Shown piece after piece: positions 15,853 to 24,547 of a DNA stretch of 64,000 bases. A program made the position numbers and the translations under genes. The notes under the pieces were generated by a model, which had not been told where the DNA came from, ran no database searches, and saw only the letters and a list, made by a program, of their open reading frames with translations. Each line of letters starts with the position of its first letter. Within the stretch, counting starts at the first letter, position 1. This DNA is from Micromonospora eburnea (GTDB taxonomy: Bacteria > Actinomycetota > Actinomycetes > Mycobacteriales > Micromonosporaceae). The stretch is from contig NZ_FMHY01000002.1 in assembly GCF_900090225.1 (NCBI RefSeq), forward strand, positions 3,534,001 through 3,598,000. The letters are read 5' to 3'.

Positions 15853-16800
15853 ATGTATCCACCGATCGAGCCGTACGCGCACGGGCTGCTCGACGTCGGC
15901 GACGGTCAGCACGTGTACTGGGAGACCTGCGGCAACCCGGACGGGCGTCCCGCCCTGGTGGTGCACGGCGGCCCCGGCTCCGGCGCCACCCCGTCGTGGC
16001 GGCGGCTGTTCGACCCGACCGCCTACCGGATCATCCTGTTCGACCAGCGCGGCTGCGGTCGCAGCACCCCGCACGCCAGCGACCCGGCGGTGGATCTGTC
16101 GGTCAACACCACCGCCCACCTGCTCGCCGACATGGAACGGTTGCGCGAGCACCTCGGCGTCGACCGGTGGCTGCTCTGCGGCGCCTCCTGGGGTTCCTCG
16201 CTGTCCCTGGCGTACGCCCAGCGCCACCCGGAACGGGTCACCGCGCTGGTGCTGTTCAGCGTCGTCGCCAACACCCGCCGCGAGATCGACTGGGTGACCC
16301 GCGACATGGGCCGGATCTTCCCGCAGGAGTGGGCCCGGTTCCGCGACGGCGTGCCCGAGGCGGAGCGGGACGGCGACCTGTCCGCCGCGTACGCCCGGCT
16401 GGTCAACGACCCGGACCCGGCCGTACGGGAGCGGGCCGAGCGTGACTGGTGCGCCTGGGAGGACGTGCACGTGTCCCTGGCCGGCGGGTTCGAGCCCAGC
16501 CCCCGCTACGCCGACCCGGTGTTCCGGGCGTGCTTCGTGCGGATCGTGACCCACTACTGGAGCAACCTCGGGTTCCTGCCCGACGGGCAGTTGCTGCGCG
16601 ACGCCGGGAAGCTGGCCGGCATCCCCGGCGTGCTGGTGCAGGGCCGCCTCGACGTGAGCGGCCCGCCGGACATCGCCTGGCAGCTCACCCGCGACTGGCC
16701 GGACGCCCGGCTGGAGATCGTCGAGAGCGGCGGCCACGGCAGCGGCCACGGGGTGGGCGAACGGGTGATCGCGGCCCTGGACGCCTTCGCCCACGCCTGA
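15853..16800 (+). CDS. Prolyl iminopeptidase (alpha/beta hydrolase, peptidase S33)
   Basis: Cytoplasmic aminopeptidase that releases N-terminal proline, 315 residues. It has the oxyanion motif H-G-G-P-G-S-G, D-Q-R-G-C-G-R-S, the nucleophile Ser in G-A-S-W-G-S, then the Asp in R-L-D-V-S-G and the His in G-G-H-G-S-G. The W-E-T-C-G-N-P-D and W-x-x-W-E segments are typical of this enzyme. The ATG at 15853 has GGAGGGAAG at ideal spacing and is preferred over the GTG at 15835. Divergent from marR. Confidence 0.92.
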   Translation: MYPPIEPYAHGLLDVGDGQHVYWETCGNPDGRPALVVHGGPGSGATPSWRRLFDPTAYRIILFDQRGCGRSTPHASDPAVDLSVNTTAHLLADMERLREHLGVDRWLLCGASWGSSLSLAYAQRHPERVTALVLFSVVANTRREIDWVTRDMGRIFPQEWARFRDGVPEAERDGDLSAAYARLVNDPDPAVRERAERDWCAWEDVHVSLAGGFEPSPRYADPVFRACFVRIVTHYWSNLGFLPDGQLLRDAGKLAGIPGVLVQGRLDVSGPPDIAWQLTRDWPDARLEIVESGGHGSGHGVGERVIAALDAFAHA

Positions 16801-16830
16801 CCGCGGCCGGCGCCGCGCCCGGCCATGCCT

Positions 16831-16906
16831 TGATCGACTCCGTGTGCGGCAAGTGATGGTCTCGGCGAGGCTGGATGCCGCCGTGTGCCGCGCATGGAGT
16901 CGATCA
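16831..16906. repeat. 76-base palindromic extragenic element, older variant
   Basis: Begins TGATCGACTCCGTGTGCGGC and ends with the near reverse complement (GCGCATGGAGTCGATCA). The outer 21 bases of the arms differ at two positions. It sits between the convergent peptidase and pabB-like genes, where it can act as a transcription terminator. Same family as 51220, 51364, 61190, 61384 and 61520. Confidence 0.75.
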
Positions 16907-16927
16907 CCGCCGGGTGGACGGCGGGGG

Positions 16928-18121
16928 TCAGCCGGCGGCGAGCAGGGCGCGCACCGGGGCGGCCTTCGCCGCCGCCTCGGCGACCTCGGCGGCCGGATCA
17001 CTGCCCCAGGTGATGCCACCACCGGCCCACAGGTGCAGCCGGTCGCCGTCGGCCGCGGCGGTGCGGATGGTCAACCCCAGGTCGAGGCGGCCGGGCCCGA
17101 CCCAGCCCAGCGCGCCCATGCCGGCGCCCCGACCGACCGGCTCCAGGGCCGCGATCCGGTCCAGCGCGGCCAGCTTGGGCGCACCGGTCACCGACCCGCC
17201 GGGGCACACCGCCCGCAGCAGTTCGGCCAGGCCCAGCCCCTCGGCGGGGGCCGCCGACACCGTCGACTCCGCCTGCCACAGGTCACACCACCGGCGTACG
17301 GCGAACAGCTCGTCCACCCGCACCGAGCCGGTGCGGGCCACCCGGGCCAGGTCGTTGCGTTCCAGGTCGACGATCATGATGTGTTCGGCGCGTTCCTTCG
17401 CGGAGGCGAGCAGTTCCCGCCGCCCGGCAGGGGTGGCCGCCCGGGTGCCCTTGATCGGCCGGGTGACCAGGCGACCGTCCTCGAGGGCGATCAGTGTCTC
17501 CGGTGAGGCGCAGCCGATCGCCCAGCCCGCGCCGGTCAGGGTGCCGCCGTAGCGGGCGCCGGGCAGGGCGGCCAGCCGGGCGAGCGCCGGCCGCGGGTCC
17601 CCGACGTACGGCGCGGCGGCGTGGCCGACCAGGTTGACCTGGTAGACGTCGCCACGACCGATGGCGGCGCGCACGGCGGCCACCGCGTCGGCGTGCTGTC
17701 GGGGGGTCCAACTGTCCCGCCAGTCGCCCAGCCGCCAGCCGCTGTCGGCGGGGCCCTGCGGCGCGGGCGGCCGGTCGGTGTGGCCGTAGACGACCACCAC
17801 CAGGTCGGGCAGGGCCGGCGCCGGGGTGGGGGCGCCGGGCGGGCCGCCGGCGGCCCGCGCCCCGGCGGCTGCGGACAGGTACAGGGCGGCCCCGCAGACC
17901 CCGGACGGGTCGTGGACGGCCGGGCGGGCCAGGTCGTCCAGGGCGATCCCGTGCGCGGCGAGGAACTCCTGCGCCAGTGCGGCCGGGTCGCCGCCGTCGG
18001 CGGGCCGCCACTGCAGCCGCGCCCGTTCCACGAGCCGTTCCCGGCAGCCGTCGGGGGCGCCGGGAACGTCGATCACCTTCCGTGGGAGCGCTTCCACGCC
18101 GTCTGGCCCATCCTCGCTCAT
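16928..18121 (-). CDS. Chorismate-binding enzyme, aminodeoxychorismate synthase component I-like
   Basis: Converts chorismate with ammonia to 4-amino-4-deoxychorismate for folate or antibiotic precursors. The 397-residue product has the C-terminal chorismate-binding domain with S-P-E-T-L-I, P-I-K-G-T-R (typical of PabB), E-H-I-M-I-V-D-L-E-R-N-D-L, and P-G-G-S-V-T-G-A-P-K. The N-terminal part is shorter and more divergent than in full PabB or TrpE. No glutamine amidotransferase lies beside it; it may use free ammonia or a PabA elsewhere. Isochorismate synthase is less likely because of the P-I-K-G-T motif. Confidence 0.85.
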   Translation of the reverse strand: MSEDGPDGVEALPRKVIDVPGAPDGCRERLVERARLQWRPADGGDPAALAQEFLAAHGIALDDLARPAVHDPSGVCGAALYLSAAAGARAAGGPPGAPTPAPALPDLVVVVYGHTDRPPAPQGPADSGWRLGDWRDSWTPRQHADAVAAVRAAIGRGDVYQVNLVGHAAAPYVGDPRPALARLAALPGARYGGTLTGAGWAIGCASPETLIALEDGRLVTRPIKGTRAATPAGRRELLASAKERAEHIMIVDLERNDLARVARTGSVRVDELFAVRRWCDLWQAESTVSAAPAEGLGLAELLRAVCPGGSVTGAPKLAALDRIAALEPVGRGAGMGALGWVGPGRLDLGLTIRTAAADGDRLHLWAGGGITWGSDPAAEVAEAAAKAAPVRALLAAG

Positions 18122-18244
18122 CCGTTCAGCCGTTTTAGGGTGAACAAGACGGAAGCCTGCTCGATAGCGCGCGCTTCCGCTTGGTACTGTGCGTCACTGG
18201 TCATGTGAACCATGACACAGCGCCCCCACAGCTCGGAGAACCCG

Positions 18245-18445
18245 ATGTGCCAGCACCAGCCCACCTGCCCCTCCGCCGACGCGACTGACCGCGAAGCCGC
18301 CCGCGTCCTCGCCTGCTTTCCTGAGCAGGGCTGGAGCCTGCTCTGCAACGGCGTCATCGTCTTCGAGGACACCGGCGAGCTGCTCCCCGACGGCAGCACC
18401 ATCGCCCCGCACCGCGGCCCCGCCCGACACGCCCTCGTCGCCTGA
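18245..18445 (+). CDS. DUF5999 family small protein
   Basis: A 66-residue protein of the actinomycete family that starts M-C-Q-H-Q-P-x-C-P-S-A. It continues with D-R-E-A-A, P-E-Q-G-W-S-L-L-C-N-G and F-E-D-T-G-E-L-L-P-D-G, then P-H-R. The Cys/His-rich start could bind a metal; the function is unknown. The ATG at 18245 has GGAG upstream; the ATG at 18212 would add an unconserved extension. Followed by a strong hairpin. Confidence 0.85.
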   Translation: MCQHQPTCPSADATDREAARVLACFPEQGWSLLCNGVIVFEDTGELLPDGSTIAPHRGPARHALVA

Positions 18446-18446
18446 T

Positions 18447-18480
18447 CGCCACCACGCTGCGTGATCGCAGCGCGGTGGCG
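18447..18480. terminator. Hairpin terminator between convergent DUF5999 and gcvP
   Basis: CGCCACCACGCTGCG and CGCAGCGCGGTGGCG pair over 15 positions with one mismatch around a TGAT loop, starting one base after the DUF5999 stop codon. Confidence 0.65.
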
Positions 18481-18552
18481 TCGCCCCAGGCCGGCGCCCC
18501 TGCCGCCGGCCGGCGCCCGGCCAGGCCGACGCCCGGCCGGGGCACCCGCGCC

Positions 18553-21375
18553 TCAATCCTCGAACGCCTCCGGTGACGGGCACGAGCAGACCAGGTTCCG
18601 GTCGCCGTACGCCCCGTCGATGCGCCGCACCGGCGGCCAGTACCGCCCCGCCCGGTCCACCCCGGCCGGATACGCCCCCACCGACCGCGGATACGGGTAC
18701 GGCCACTCGTCGGCGGAGACCATCGCCGCGGTGTGCGGGGCGTTGCACAGCGGGTTGTTCCCCGCCGGCCACTCACCCGAGGCCACCTTGTCGATCTCCG
18801 CCCGGATCGCGATCATCGCGTCGCAGAACCGGTCCAGTTCGGCCAGGTCCTCACTCTCGGTAGGCTCCACCATCAGCGTCCCCGCCACCGGGAACGACAT
18901 CGTCGGCGCGTGGAAGCCGTAGTCGATCAGCCGCTTCGCCACGTCGTCGACGCTCACCCCGGTCGCCCTGCTCAACGGCCGCAGATCCAGGATGCACTCG
19001 TGCGCCACCAGGCCCTTGTTGCCGGCGTACAGCACCGGGAAGTGGTCGCGCAGCCGTGCCGCCACGTAGTTCGCCGCCAGCACCGCCGTCCCGGTGGCCC
19101 GGGCCAGCCCCTCGGCGCCCATCATCCGCAGGTACGCCCACGGGATCGGCAGAATCCCCGCCGAACCGTGGTTCGCCGCGGAGATCGCCGGCCGGCCGTC
19201 GGACCGGGCACCGGCCGGGTCGCCGGGCAGGAACGGCGCCAGATGCGCCCGCACCGCCACCGGGCCCACCCCCGGCCCGCCCCCGCCGTGCGGGATGCAG
19301 AACGTCTTGTGCAGGTTCAGGTGCGACAGGTCCGCGCCGAACCGTCCCGGCTTGGCGAACCCGACCAGCGCGTTGAGGTTCGCCCCGTCGACGTACACCT
19401 GGCCGCCGGCGTCGTGCACCTTCGCGCACAGCGACGCGATGCCCGTCTCGTACACGCCGTGCGTCGACGGGTACGTCACCATGATCGCCGCCAGGTCGTC
19501 CCGATGCTTGTCGATCTTCGTGTCGAGGTCGACCAGGTCGACGTTGCCGTCCGCGTCGCAGCCGACCACGACCACCCGCATGCCGGCCATCACCGCCGAC
19601 GCCGCGTTCGTGCCGTGCGCCGACGACGGGATCAGGCACACGTCCCGATGCCCCTCACCGCGCTGCCGGTGATACGCCCGGATGGCCAACAGCCCGGCCA
19701 GCTCCCCCTGCGAGCCGGCGTTGGGCTGCACGCTGACCGCGTCGTACCCGGTCACCTCCGCCAGCCAGTCCTCCAACTGGCCGATCAGCTCCCGGTAGCC
19801 GGCGGTCTGCTCCGGCGGCGCGAACGGGTGCAGGTGGGCGAACTCCGGCCAGGTGATCGCCTCCATCTCGGTGGTGGCGTTCAGCTTCATCGTGCACGAC
19901 CCCAGCGGGATCATGCCCCGGTCCAGGGCGTAGTCGAAGTCGGCCAGCCGCCGCAGGTAGCGCAGCATCGCCGTCTCCGAGCGGTGACGGTGGAACACCG
20001 GGTGGGTGAGGAAGTCCGACGTGCGGCGAAGATCGGCCGGCAGCACCTCGTCGGCCGCCCCGTCGAAGTGCGGCACACCGAAGGCCGCCCACACCGCCGC
20101 CAGGTGCGCCTGTGTGGTCGTCTCGTCGCAGGAGATCCCCACCCGGTCGGCGTCGACCAGCCGCAGGTTCACGTTGCGTCGCGCGGCGGCGGCCACCACC
20201 TCGGCGGCCCGCCCCGGCACCGTCACGGTGAGCGTGTCGAAGAACGCCACGTCCGCGACGGTCACCCCACCGGCGCGCAGCCCGGCCGCGAGCCGCGCCG
20301 CCATGCCGTGGGTACGCCGGGCGATCGCCCGCAGCCCGTCCGGGCCGTGGTAGACCGCGTACATGCCGGCCATCACCGCCAGCAGCACCTGCGCGGTGCA
20401 GATGTTGCTGGTCGCCTTCTCCCGGCGGATGTGCTGCTCGCGGGTCTGCAACGCCAGCCGGTACGCCGGGTTGCCGTCCGCGTCCTTCGACACCCCGACG
20501 AGGCGACCGGGCAGCATCCGCTCCAGGCCCGCCCGCACCGCCAGGTAACCGGCGTGCGGCCCGCCGAAGCCCATCGGCACACCGAAGCGCTGGGTGGTGC
20601 CGGCGGCGATGTCGGCGCCGACCTCGCCGGGCGGGCGCAGCAGCGTCAACGCCAGCAGGTCCGCGGCCACGCACACCAGCGCCCCGACCCGGTGGGCCGC
20701 CTCGACCAGGCTCGCCTGGTCACGGACCGCCCCGGACGCGCCCGGATACTGCAGGTGCAGGCCGAAGAACTCGGCGGGCAACTCGTCGCGCCCGAGGTCG
20801 AGCACCCGCACGTCGATGCCGAGCGGCTCGGCCCGGCTGGTGATCACCGCGATGGTCTGCGGCAGCGCGTCGGCGTCCACCACGTACACCGGGCTCTTGC
20901 TCCTGGACGCGCGCCGGGCGAGGGTCATCGCCTCGGCCGCCGCGGTGCCCTCATCGAGCATGGAGGCGTTGGCGGTGGCGAGCCCGGTCAGGTCGGTGAC
21001 CATCGTCTGGAAGTTCAGCAGCGCCTCCAGCCGGCCCTGGCTGATCTCCGGCTGATACGGCGTGTACGCGGTGTACCAGGCCGGGTTCTCCAGCACGTTA
21101 CGCCGGATCACCGCCGGGGTGTGCGTACCGTGGTAGCCCAGGCCGATCATCGACACGGCGACGGTGTTGCGGGCCGCCAGGGCACGCAGCTCGGCGATCG
21201 CCTCCCGCTCACTGGCCGGCGCCGGCAGGTCCAGGGCGCCGTGCCAGCGGATCACCTCCGGGATCGCGGCGTCCATCAGCTCGTCGACGGAGCTGTAGCC
21301 GACGGTTTCCAGCATCCGGCGCTCGTCACCCGGGTCGGGACCGATATGCCGGTCGGCGAACTGCTCTGCGGTCAT
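18553..21375 (-). CDS. gcvP: Glycine dehydrogenase (aminomethyl-transferring), P protein of the glycine cleavage system
   Basis: PLP enzyme that decarboxylates glycine and passes the aminomethyl group to the lipoyl arm of GcvH. At 940 residues it is the fused single-chain type. The start [16 protein letters not shown], the repeat of the fold with G-S-C-T-M-K-L-N, and the PLP lysine in [16 protein letters not shown] are all present. The ATG at 21375 has AAGGAG upstream. It is alone here, preceded by a glycine riboswitch; gcvH is at 32100-32489 and gcvT is outside the window. Confidence 0.97.
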   Translation of the reverse strand: MTAEQFADRHIGPDPGDERRMLETVGYSSVDELMDAAIPEVIRWHGALDLPAPASEREAIAELRALAARNTVAVSMIGLGYHGTHTPAVIRRNVLENPAWYTAYTPYQPEISQGRLEALLNFQTMVTDLTGLATANASMLDEGTAAAEAMTLARRASRSKSPVYVVDADALPQTIAVITSRAEPLGIDVRVLDLGRDELPAEFFGLHLQYPGASGAVRDQASLVEAAHRVGALVCVAADLLALTLLRPPGEVGADIAAGTTQRFGVPMGFGGPHAGYLAVRAGLERMLPGRLVGVSKDADGNPAYRLALQTREQHIRREKATSNICTAQVLLAVMAGMYAVYHGPDGLRAIARRTHGMAARLAAGLRAGGVTVADVAFFDTLTVTVPGRAAEVVAAAARRNVNLRLVDADRVGISCDETTTQAHLAAVWAAFGVPHFDGAADEVLPADLRRTSDFLTHPVFHRHRSETAMLRYLRRLADFDYALDRGMIPLGSCTMKLNATTEMEAITWPEFAHLHPFAPPEQTAGYRELIGQLEDWLAEVTGYDAVSVQPNAGSQGELAGLLAIRAYHRQRGEGHRDVCLIPSSAHGTNAASAVMAGMRVVVVGCDADGNVDLVDLDTKIDKHRDDLAAIMVTYPSTHGVYETGIASLCAKVHDAGGQVYVDGANLNALVGFAKPGRFGADLSHLNLHKTFCIPHGGGGPGVGPVAVRAHLAPFLPGDPAGARSDGRPAISAANHGSAGILPIPWAYLRMMGAEGLARATGTAVLAANYVAARLRDHFPVLYAGNKGLVAHECILDLRPLSRATGVSVDDVAKRLIDYGFHAPTMSFPVAGTLMVEPTESEDLAELDRFCDAMIAIRAEIDKVASGEWPAGNNPLCNAPHTAAMVSADEWPYPYPRSVGAYPAGVDRAGRYWPPVRRIDGAYGDRNLVCSCPSPEAFED

Positions 21376-21453
21376 GCGCTGCGCTCCTTGTCGGGGCGAG
21401 GTCGACAGGTCGGCCTCCCCCTGAGTCGCGCACACGCGCTCCACAGTGCCTGC

Positions 21454-21543
21454 CCACGCGGTCCTTTTGCCTGAGAGGTTCCGGGGAGGAATCTGCCCCT
21501 TCGGCGCCGTCCGGGGTGTTTCCGGATGGTCTCTCCCGCGTGG
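21454..21543 (-). ncRNA. Glycine riboswitch (single aptamer) upstream of gcvP
   Basis: On the minus strand the leader runs from CCACGCGGGAGAG through GGCGCCGAAGGGGCA to CTCTCAGGCAAAAGGACCGC and CGTGG. These are the conserved core blocks of the glycine aptamer. The ends CCACGCG and CGCGTGG pair as P1. Only one aptamer is visible, and 78 bases separate it from the ATG. It should raise gcvP expression when glycine is abundant. Confidence 0.93.
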
Positions 21544-21612
21544 GTGGTACCGGCATGGTCAACGCTACCAGCGGCCGTGTTTCCGGCTCACGTCCTCCCC
21601 GCCCGCAGCCTG

Positions 21613-22521
21613 CTACACCGCTGCGGTCTTCCCGGCGACGACCCCGCCGGTTGCGGTCGGGCCGGTGACCCGGTCGACGCCGATGGTTGCGGCCGGGCCA
21701 GTGACCCGGTCGACCAGGGCGGGCAGCACCTCACCCAGCGGCCCGTCCACCGTCACGGTGGCGTGCCCGTCACCACGGGTGGGCCCCTGGTTGACGATGG
21801 CGACCGGAATGCCGAGTTTCGCCGCCCGGATCACGAACCGGCGCCCCGACATGACCGCCAACGACGAGCCGAGCACCAGCACCGCCCGGGCCCGCTCGAC
21901 CAGGGCGAAACAGTCAGCCACGCGGGGCGCGGGCACCGTCTCGCCGAAGAACACCACGTCCGGCTTCAGCATGCCGGTGCCGCAGATGCCGCAGTCGACG
22001 GTCCGGAACCCGGCGACGACCTCGTCGGGCAGGTCGACGTCGCCGTCGGGATTGACCCGGGCCACCTGCGCGACGAAGCCCGGATTGGCCTCGCGCAGCC
22101 GCCGGTCCAGCTCCTCCCGGGAGGTCAGGTTGCCGCAGTCCAGGCACACCACCTCGTCGAGACGGCCGTGCAGCTCGATCACCCCGGTGCTGCCGGCCGC
22201 AGTGTGCAACCCGTCGACGTTCTGCGTGATGACCCCGCCGACCAGCCCGGCGTGCTGCAGCCACGCGACCGCCCGGTGCCCCGCGTTCGGGGCGGCCCGG
22301 GCGATCAGCCGCCAACCCAGGTGGCTGCGCGCCCAGTAGCGCCGCCGCGCGTCCGGGTCCCCGGTGAACGCCTGGAACGTCATGGGGGTGTGCCGGCGCG
22401 CCGCGCCACTGGGCCCACGGTAGTCCGGGATACCCGACTCGGTGGACAACCCGGCGCCGCTGAGCACCACCACATCCCCGGCGGCCACCAGCCGGGTCAA
22501 CGCGTCGAAGGTCTGCGTCAC
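21613..22521 (-). CDS. Sir2-family NAD-dependent protein deacylase
   Basis: Removes acyl groups from lysine side chains using NAD. The product (302 residues from the GTG at 22521) has G-A-G-L-S-T-E-S-G-I-P-D-Y-R-G, T-Q-N-V-D-G-L-H, the catalytic His in I-E-L-H-G, four zinc cysteines (C-L-D-C and C-G-I-C), and G-S-S-L-A-V near the end. The last about 30 residues contain a repeated V-D-R-V-T-G-P from a 36-base direct repeat. The start is uncertain; 22539 would add six residues. Confidence 0.92.
   Translation of the reverse strand: MTQTFDALTRLVAAGDVVVLSGAGLSTESGIPDYRGPSGAARRHTPMTFQAFTGDPDARRRYWARSHLGWRLIARAAPNAGHRAVAWLQHAGLVGGVITQNVDGLHTAAGSTGVIELHGRLDEVVCLDCGNLTSREELDRRLREANPGFVAQVARVNPDGDVDLPDEVVAGFRTVDCGICGTGMLKPDVVFFGETVPAPRVADCFALVERARAVLVLGSSLAVMSGRRFVIRAAKLGIPVAIVNQGPTRGDGHATVTVDGPLGEVLPALVDRVTGPAATIGVDRVTGPTATGGVVAGKTAAV
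21650..21715. repeat. 36-base imperfect direct repeat in the 3' end of the sirtuin gene
   Basis: The block from GTTGCGGTCGGGCCGGTGAC at 21650 recurs from 21686 with a few changes. It duplicates V-D-R-V-T-G-P in the protein tail. Period 36 keeps the frame. Confidence 0.6.
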
Positions 22522-22624
22522 CCGTCCATGCTGCCTCAACCGTCACCCGGCGACGACCAGGGCGGCACATGCGGGGGGACGCGCTCGCCCGCCCCACGGC
22601 CTGCCCGGCGGCTAGGTTGAGAAC

Positions 22625-23284
22625 ATGCGAGTCGTCATCGCCGGAGGCCACGGCAAGATCGCCAAGCTGTTGGAGCGGGAACTCGCCGGGCGCGGCGACA
22701 GCGCCGTCGGGCTGATCCGTAACCCCGACCACGCCGCCGCGCTGCACGCCGCCGGCGCCGAACCGGTCGTGGCCGACCTGGAACACACCGGCGTCGACAC
22801 CGTCGCCGCCCACCTGGCCGGCGCGGACGCGGTGGTGTTCGCCGCCGGGGCCGGTCCGGGCAGCGGCGCCGCCCGCAAGGACACCGTCGACCGGGCGGGC
22901 GCCGTGCTGCTCGCCGACGCCGCCCAACGCGCCGGCGTCCGCCGCTACCTGCTGGTCTCCTCGATGGGCGTGGACGCCCCACCCCGGCCCGGCAGCGACG
23001 AGGCGTGGGTGGCGTACCTGCGGGCCAAGAAGGCCGCCGAGGCGGAGATCACCGGCCGGGACCTCGAGGCGACCGTGCTACGCCCCGGGCGGCTCACCGA
23101 CGACCAGCCCGTCGGGCGGATCACCCTCGCCCGGCACGTCGGGCCCGGCGAGGTCACCCGCGCCGACGTGGCCCGCGTCCTGCTCGCGCTGCTCTACGAG
23201 CCGGCCACCGCCGGGCTGACCCTGGAACTCGTCGGCGGGGAGACGCCGATCGCCGACGCGATCCGGGCGGTCGCCGCCGGCTGA
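22625..23284 (+). CDS. NAD(P)H-binding atypical SDR-family protein
   Basis: A 219-residue Rossmann protein with V-V-I-A-G-G-H-G-K-I-A at the N-terminus. A-D-L-E-H, V-V-F-A-A-G-A-G-P-G, Y-L-L-V-S-S-M-G and K-x-A-A-E follow, as in NAD(P)H-binding (NmrA/YwnB-like) proteins that may be sensors or reductases. No classical Y-x-x-x-K active site is seen. The ATG at 22625 is directly at the first strand. It is divergent from the sirtuin gene across about 100 bases. Confidence 0.85.
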   Translation: MRVVIAGGHGKIAKLLERELAGRGDSAVGLIRNPDHAAALHAAGAEPVVADLEHTGVDTVAAHLAGADAVVFAAGAGPGSGAARKDTVDRAGAVLLADAAQRAGVRRYLLVSSMGVDAPPRPGSDEAWVAYLRAKKAAEAEITGRDLEATVLRPGRLTDDQPVGRITLARHVGPGEVTRADVARVLLALLYEPATAGLTLELVGGETPIADAIRAVAAG

Positions 23285-23288
23285 CCCG

Positions 23289-23534
23289 TCAACCGGCCGC
23301 CGCCGACCAACTGGCCTCGTCGCGTACCCCCCACCGCCACATCGCCGCCAGCACCGGCCGCAGCGAGACGCCACGGCCGGTCAGCGCGTACTCGACACGC
23401 GCCGGCGTGCCGGGCTGCTCGTCGCGGCGCACGATGATCATGGCGTTCCACCGGCCGCCCACAATCTCCAACGTGCGCGACAGCGGGCAGTCCCCCGCGA
23501 CAAGGTCCCGGGAGCGCCAGTCCGGCACGTCCAT
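23289..23534 (-). pseudogene. HxlR-family regulator with the DNA-binding core deleted
   Basis: The 81-residue frame has the normal HxlR start (D-C-P-L-S-R-T-L-E-I-V-G-G-R-W-N) and the normal end (P-A-R-V-E-Y-A-L-T-G-R-G, then M-W-R-W-G). The middle, which in family members holds the rest of helix 2, the recognition helix and the wing (about 35 residues), is missing. The join lies at about W-N-A-M-I-I-V-R-R. The deletion is in frame, so a short protein could be made, but it should not bind DNA as an HxlR protein does. It converges with the preceding gene with a four-base gap. Confidence 0.6.
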
Positions 23535-23652
23535 ACCGCCTCTGCCCGGCACGGCCTCGATCACCGCCTCGTCACCCTGGCGCCCGGCCGCCCGACCGCC
23601 GTCGCGCCGACCGGGTGACCGCAGCCACCCGAGCCGCGGCCCCGGTTGCGTG

Positions 23653-23684
23653 TCGGCCCGCCGGTCCACTGACCGGCGGGCCGA
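23653..23684 (-). terminator. Terminator after the DivIVA-like gene
   Basis: TCGGCCCGCCGGTC and GACCGGCGGGCCGA form a perfect 14-base stem with a CACT loop. It starts eight bases past the stop codon at 23692. Confidence 0.75.
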
Positions 23685-23691
23685 ATCGTGA

Positions 23692-24432
23692 TCAGCGCTG
23701 GGTCCGGGGCGCCACGGCGACCCGCACCCGCCCACCGTCGACCGCCGGCGCCCCTGCGGCGGCGCCCCCGGCCGCACCGCTGGCGCCCACCGCCACGCCG
23801 GCGGTGACCTCCGCCGCGATCCGCTCCATCGTCCGCGCCAACTTTTCACTGCCGTCATCGAGATGCCGGGCCGCGGCCTGCATGTGCGAGATCATCATCT
23901 CGCCGAAGATCCGCAGCGCCTCCCGGGTGGCCACCGAATCGTCGAAGTTCACGCCCGAGCTGCTGCGATACTCCGCCACCGCCCGCTCGGCCTCCCGCTT
24001 CGCCTCCTCCGCCGCAGCGCGCATGTAGCTCTCGTACTGCATCCGGGCGTACTCGGCCACCCGCTGGGCGTAATCGTGCGCCTGGGCGATGATCTGCTCG
24101 GCCTCCCGCTGCGCCGCCGACAGCAGGTTGACCTCCTTCGCCGCCGGCAGCTTCGCCGCCGTGCTGGTACTCGGAAGCACCCCGTGCCGGTGCAGCTCCA
24201 GATGATCGTTGAGCCGCTCGTTCTCCGCCCGCAGATTCGCCACCTGCGCCGCCAGCCGATCCAGCTCGTCGGCCACCTGCACGCGGAACCGGTCCACATC
24301 CGTCGGGTCGTAGCCCCGGCGGGCGAACGCCGCCGCGTCGAACTCCCACCGCCGCACCCGGTCCGAGGTCATCCGGACCTGGACACGGGAGACCTGGCCC
24401 CCGTCGTACCCGCTGATCGGGGTCGCGCTCAC
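23692..24432 (-). CDS. DivIVA-domain coiled-coil protein
   Basis: A 246-residue protein, probably a polar or septal scaffold. A short N-terminal extension is followed by F-D-x-A-A-F-A-R-R-G-Y-D-P-T-D-V-D-R-F, the DivIVA N-terminal signature. A long coiled coil then runs about residues 50-215, rich in Ala, Glu, Gln and Arg, and the tail is Ala/Gly-rich. It differs from the main Wag31/DivIVA by its extra N-terminus and by lacking the cell-wall operon context. The GTG start at 24432 overlaps the stop of a 19-codon leader frame created by a 56-base tandem duplication. Confidence 0.82.
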   Translation of the reverse strand: MSATPISGYDGGQVSRVQVRMTSDRVRRWEFDAAAFARRGYDPTDVDRFRVQVADELDRLAAQVANLRAENERLNDHLELHRHGVLPSTSTAAKLPAAKEVNLLSAAQREAEQIIAQAHDYAQRVAEYARMQYESYMRAAAEEAKREAERAVAEYRSSSGVNFDDSVATREALRIFGEMMISHMQAAARHLDDGSEKLARTMERIAAEVTAGVAVGASGAAGGAAAGAPAVDGGRVRVAVAPRTQR

Positions 24433-24547
24433 CGGGCTCCCCTTTCGTTCGCGACTGCGGGGCTCGCAAGCTCACTCCTCGCGCTCACCGGGCTCCCCTT
24501 TCGTTCGCGACTGCGGGGCTCGCAAGCTCACTCCTCGCGCTCACCGG
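24424..24547. repeat. 56-base tandem duplication carrying ribosome binding site and start codon
   Basis: Two exact 56-base copies (24424-24479 and 24480-24535) and a 12-base partial third copy (24536-24547). On the minus strand each unit contains AAAGGGGAGCCCG followed by GTGAGCGCG, the ribosome binding site and start of the DivIVA-like gene. The outer copy overlaps the stop codon of the flavohemoprotein gene (GTGA) and opens a 19-codon frame that ends in the real start (GTGA again). Confidence 0.9.

Noticed and set aside
18733..21474. A 913-codon plus-strand frame opposite gcvP
   Set aside because: Composition is Arg/His/Val-rich without motifs and it covers the complete gcvP gene on the other strand.
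24424..24547. Assembly artefact or CRISPR-like repeat
   Set aside because: Exact but only two and a fraction copies with fully working gene structure around it; kept as a tandem duplication, not an array.
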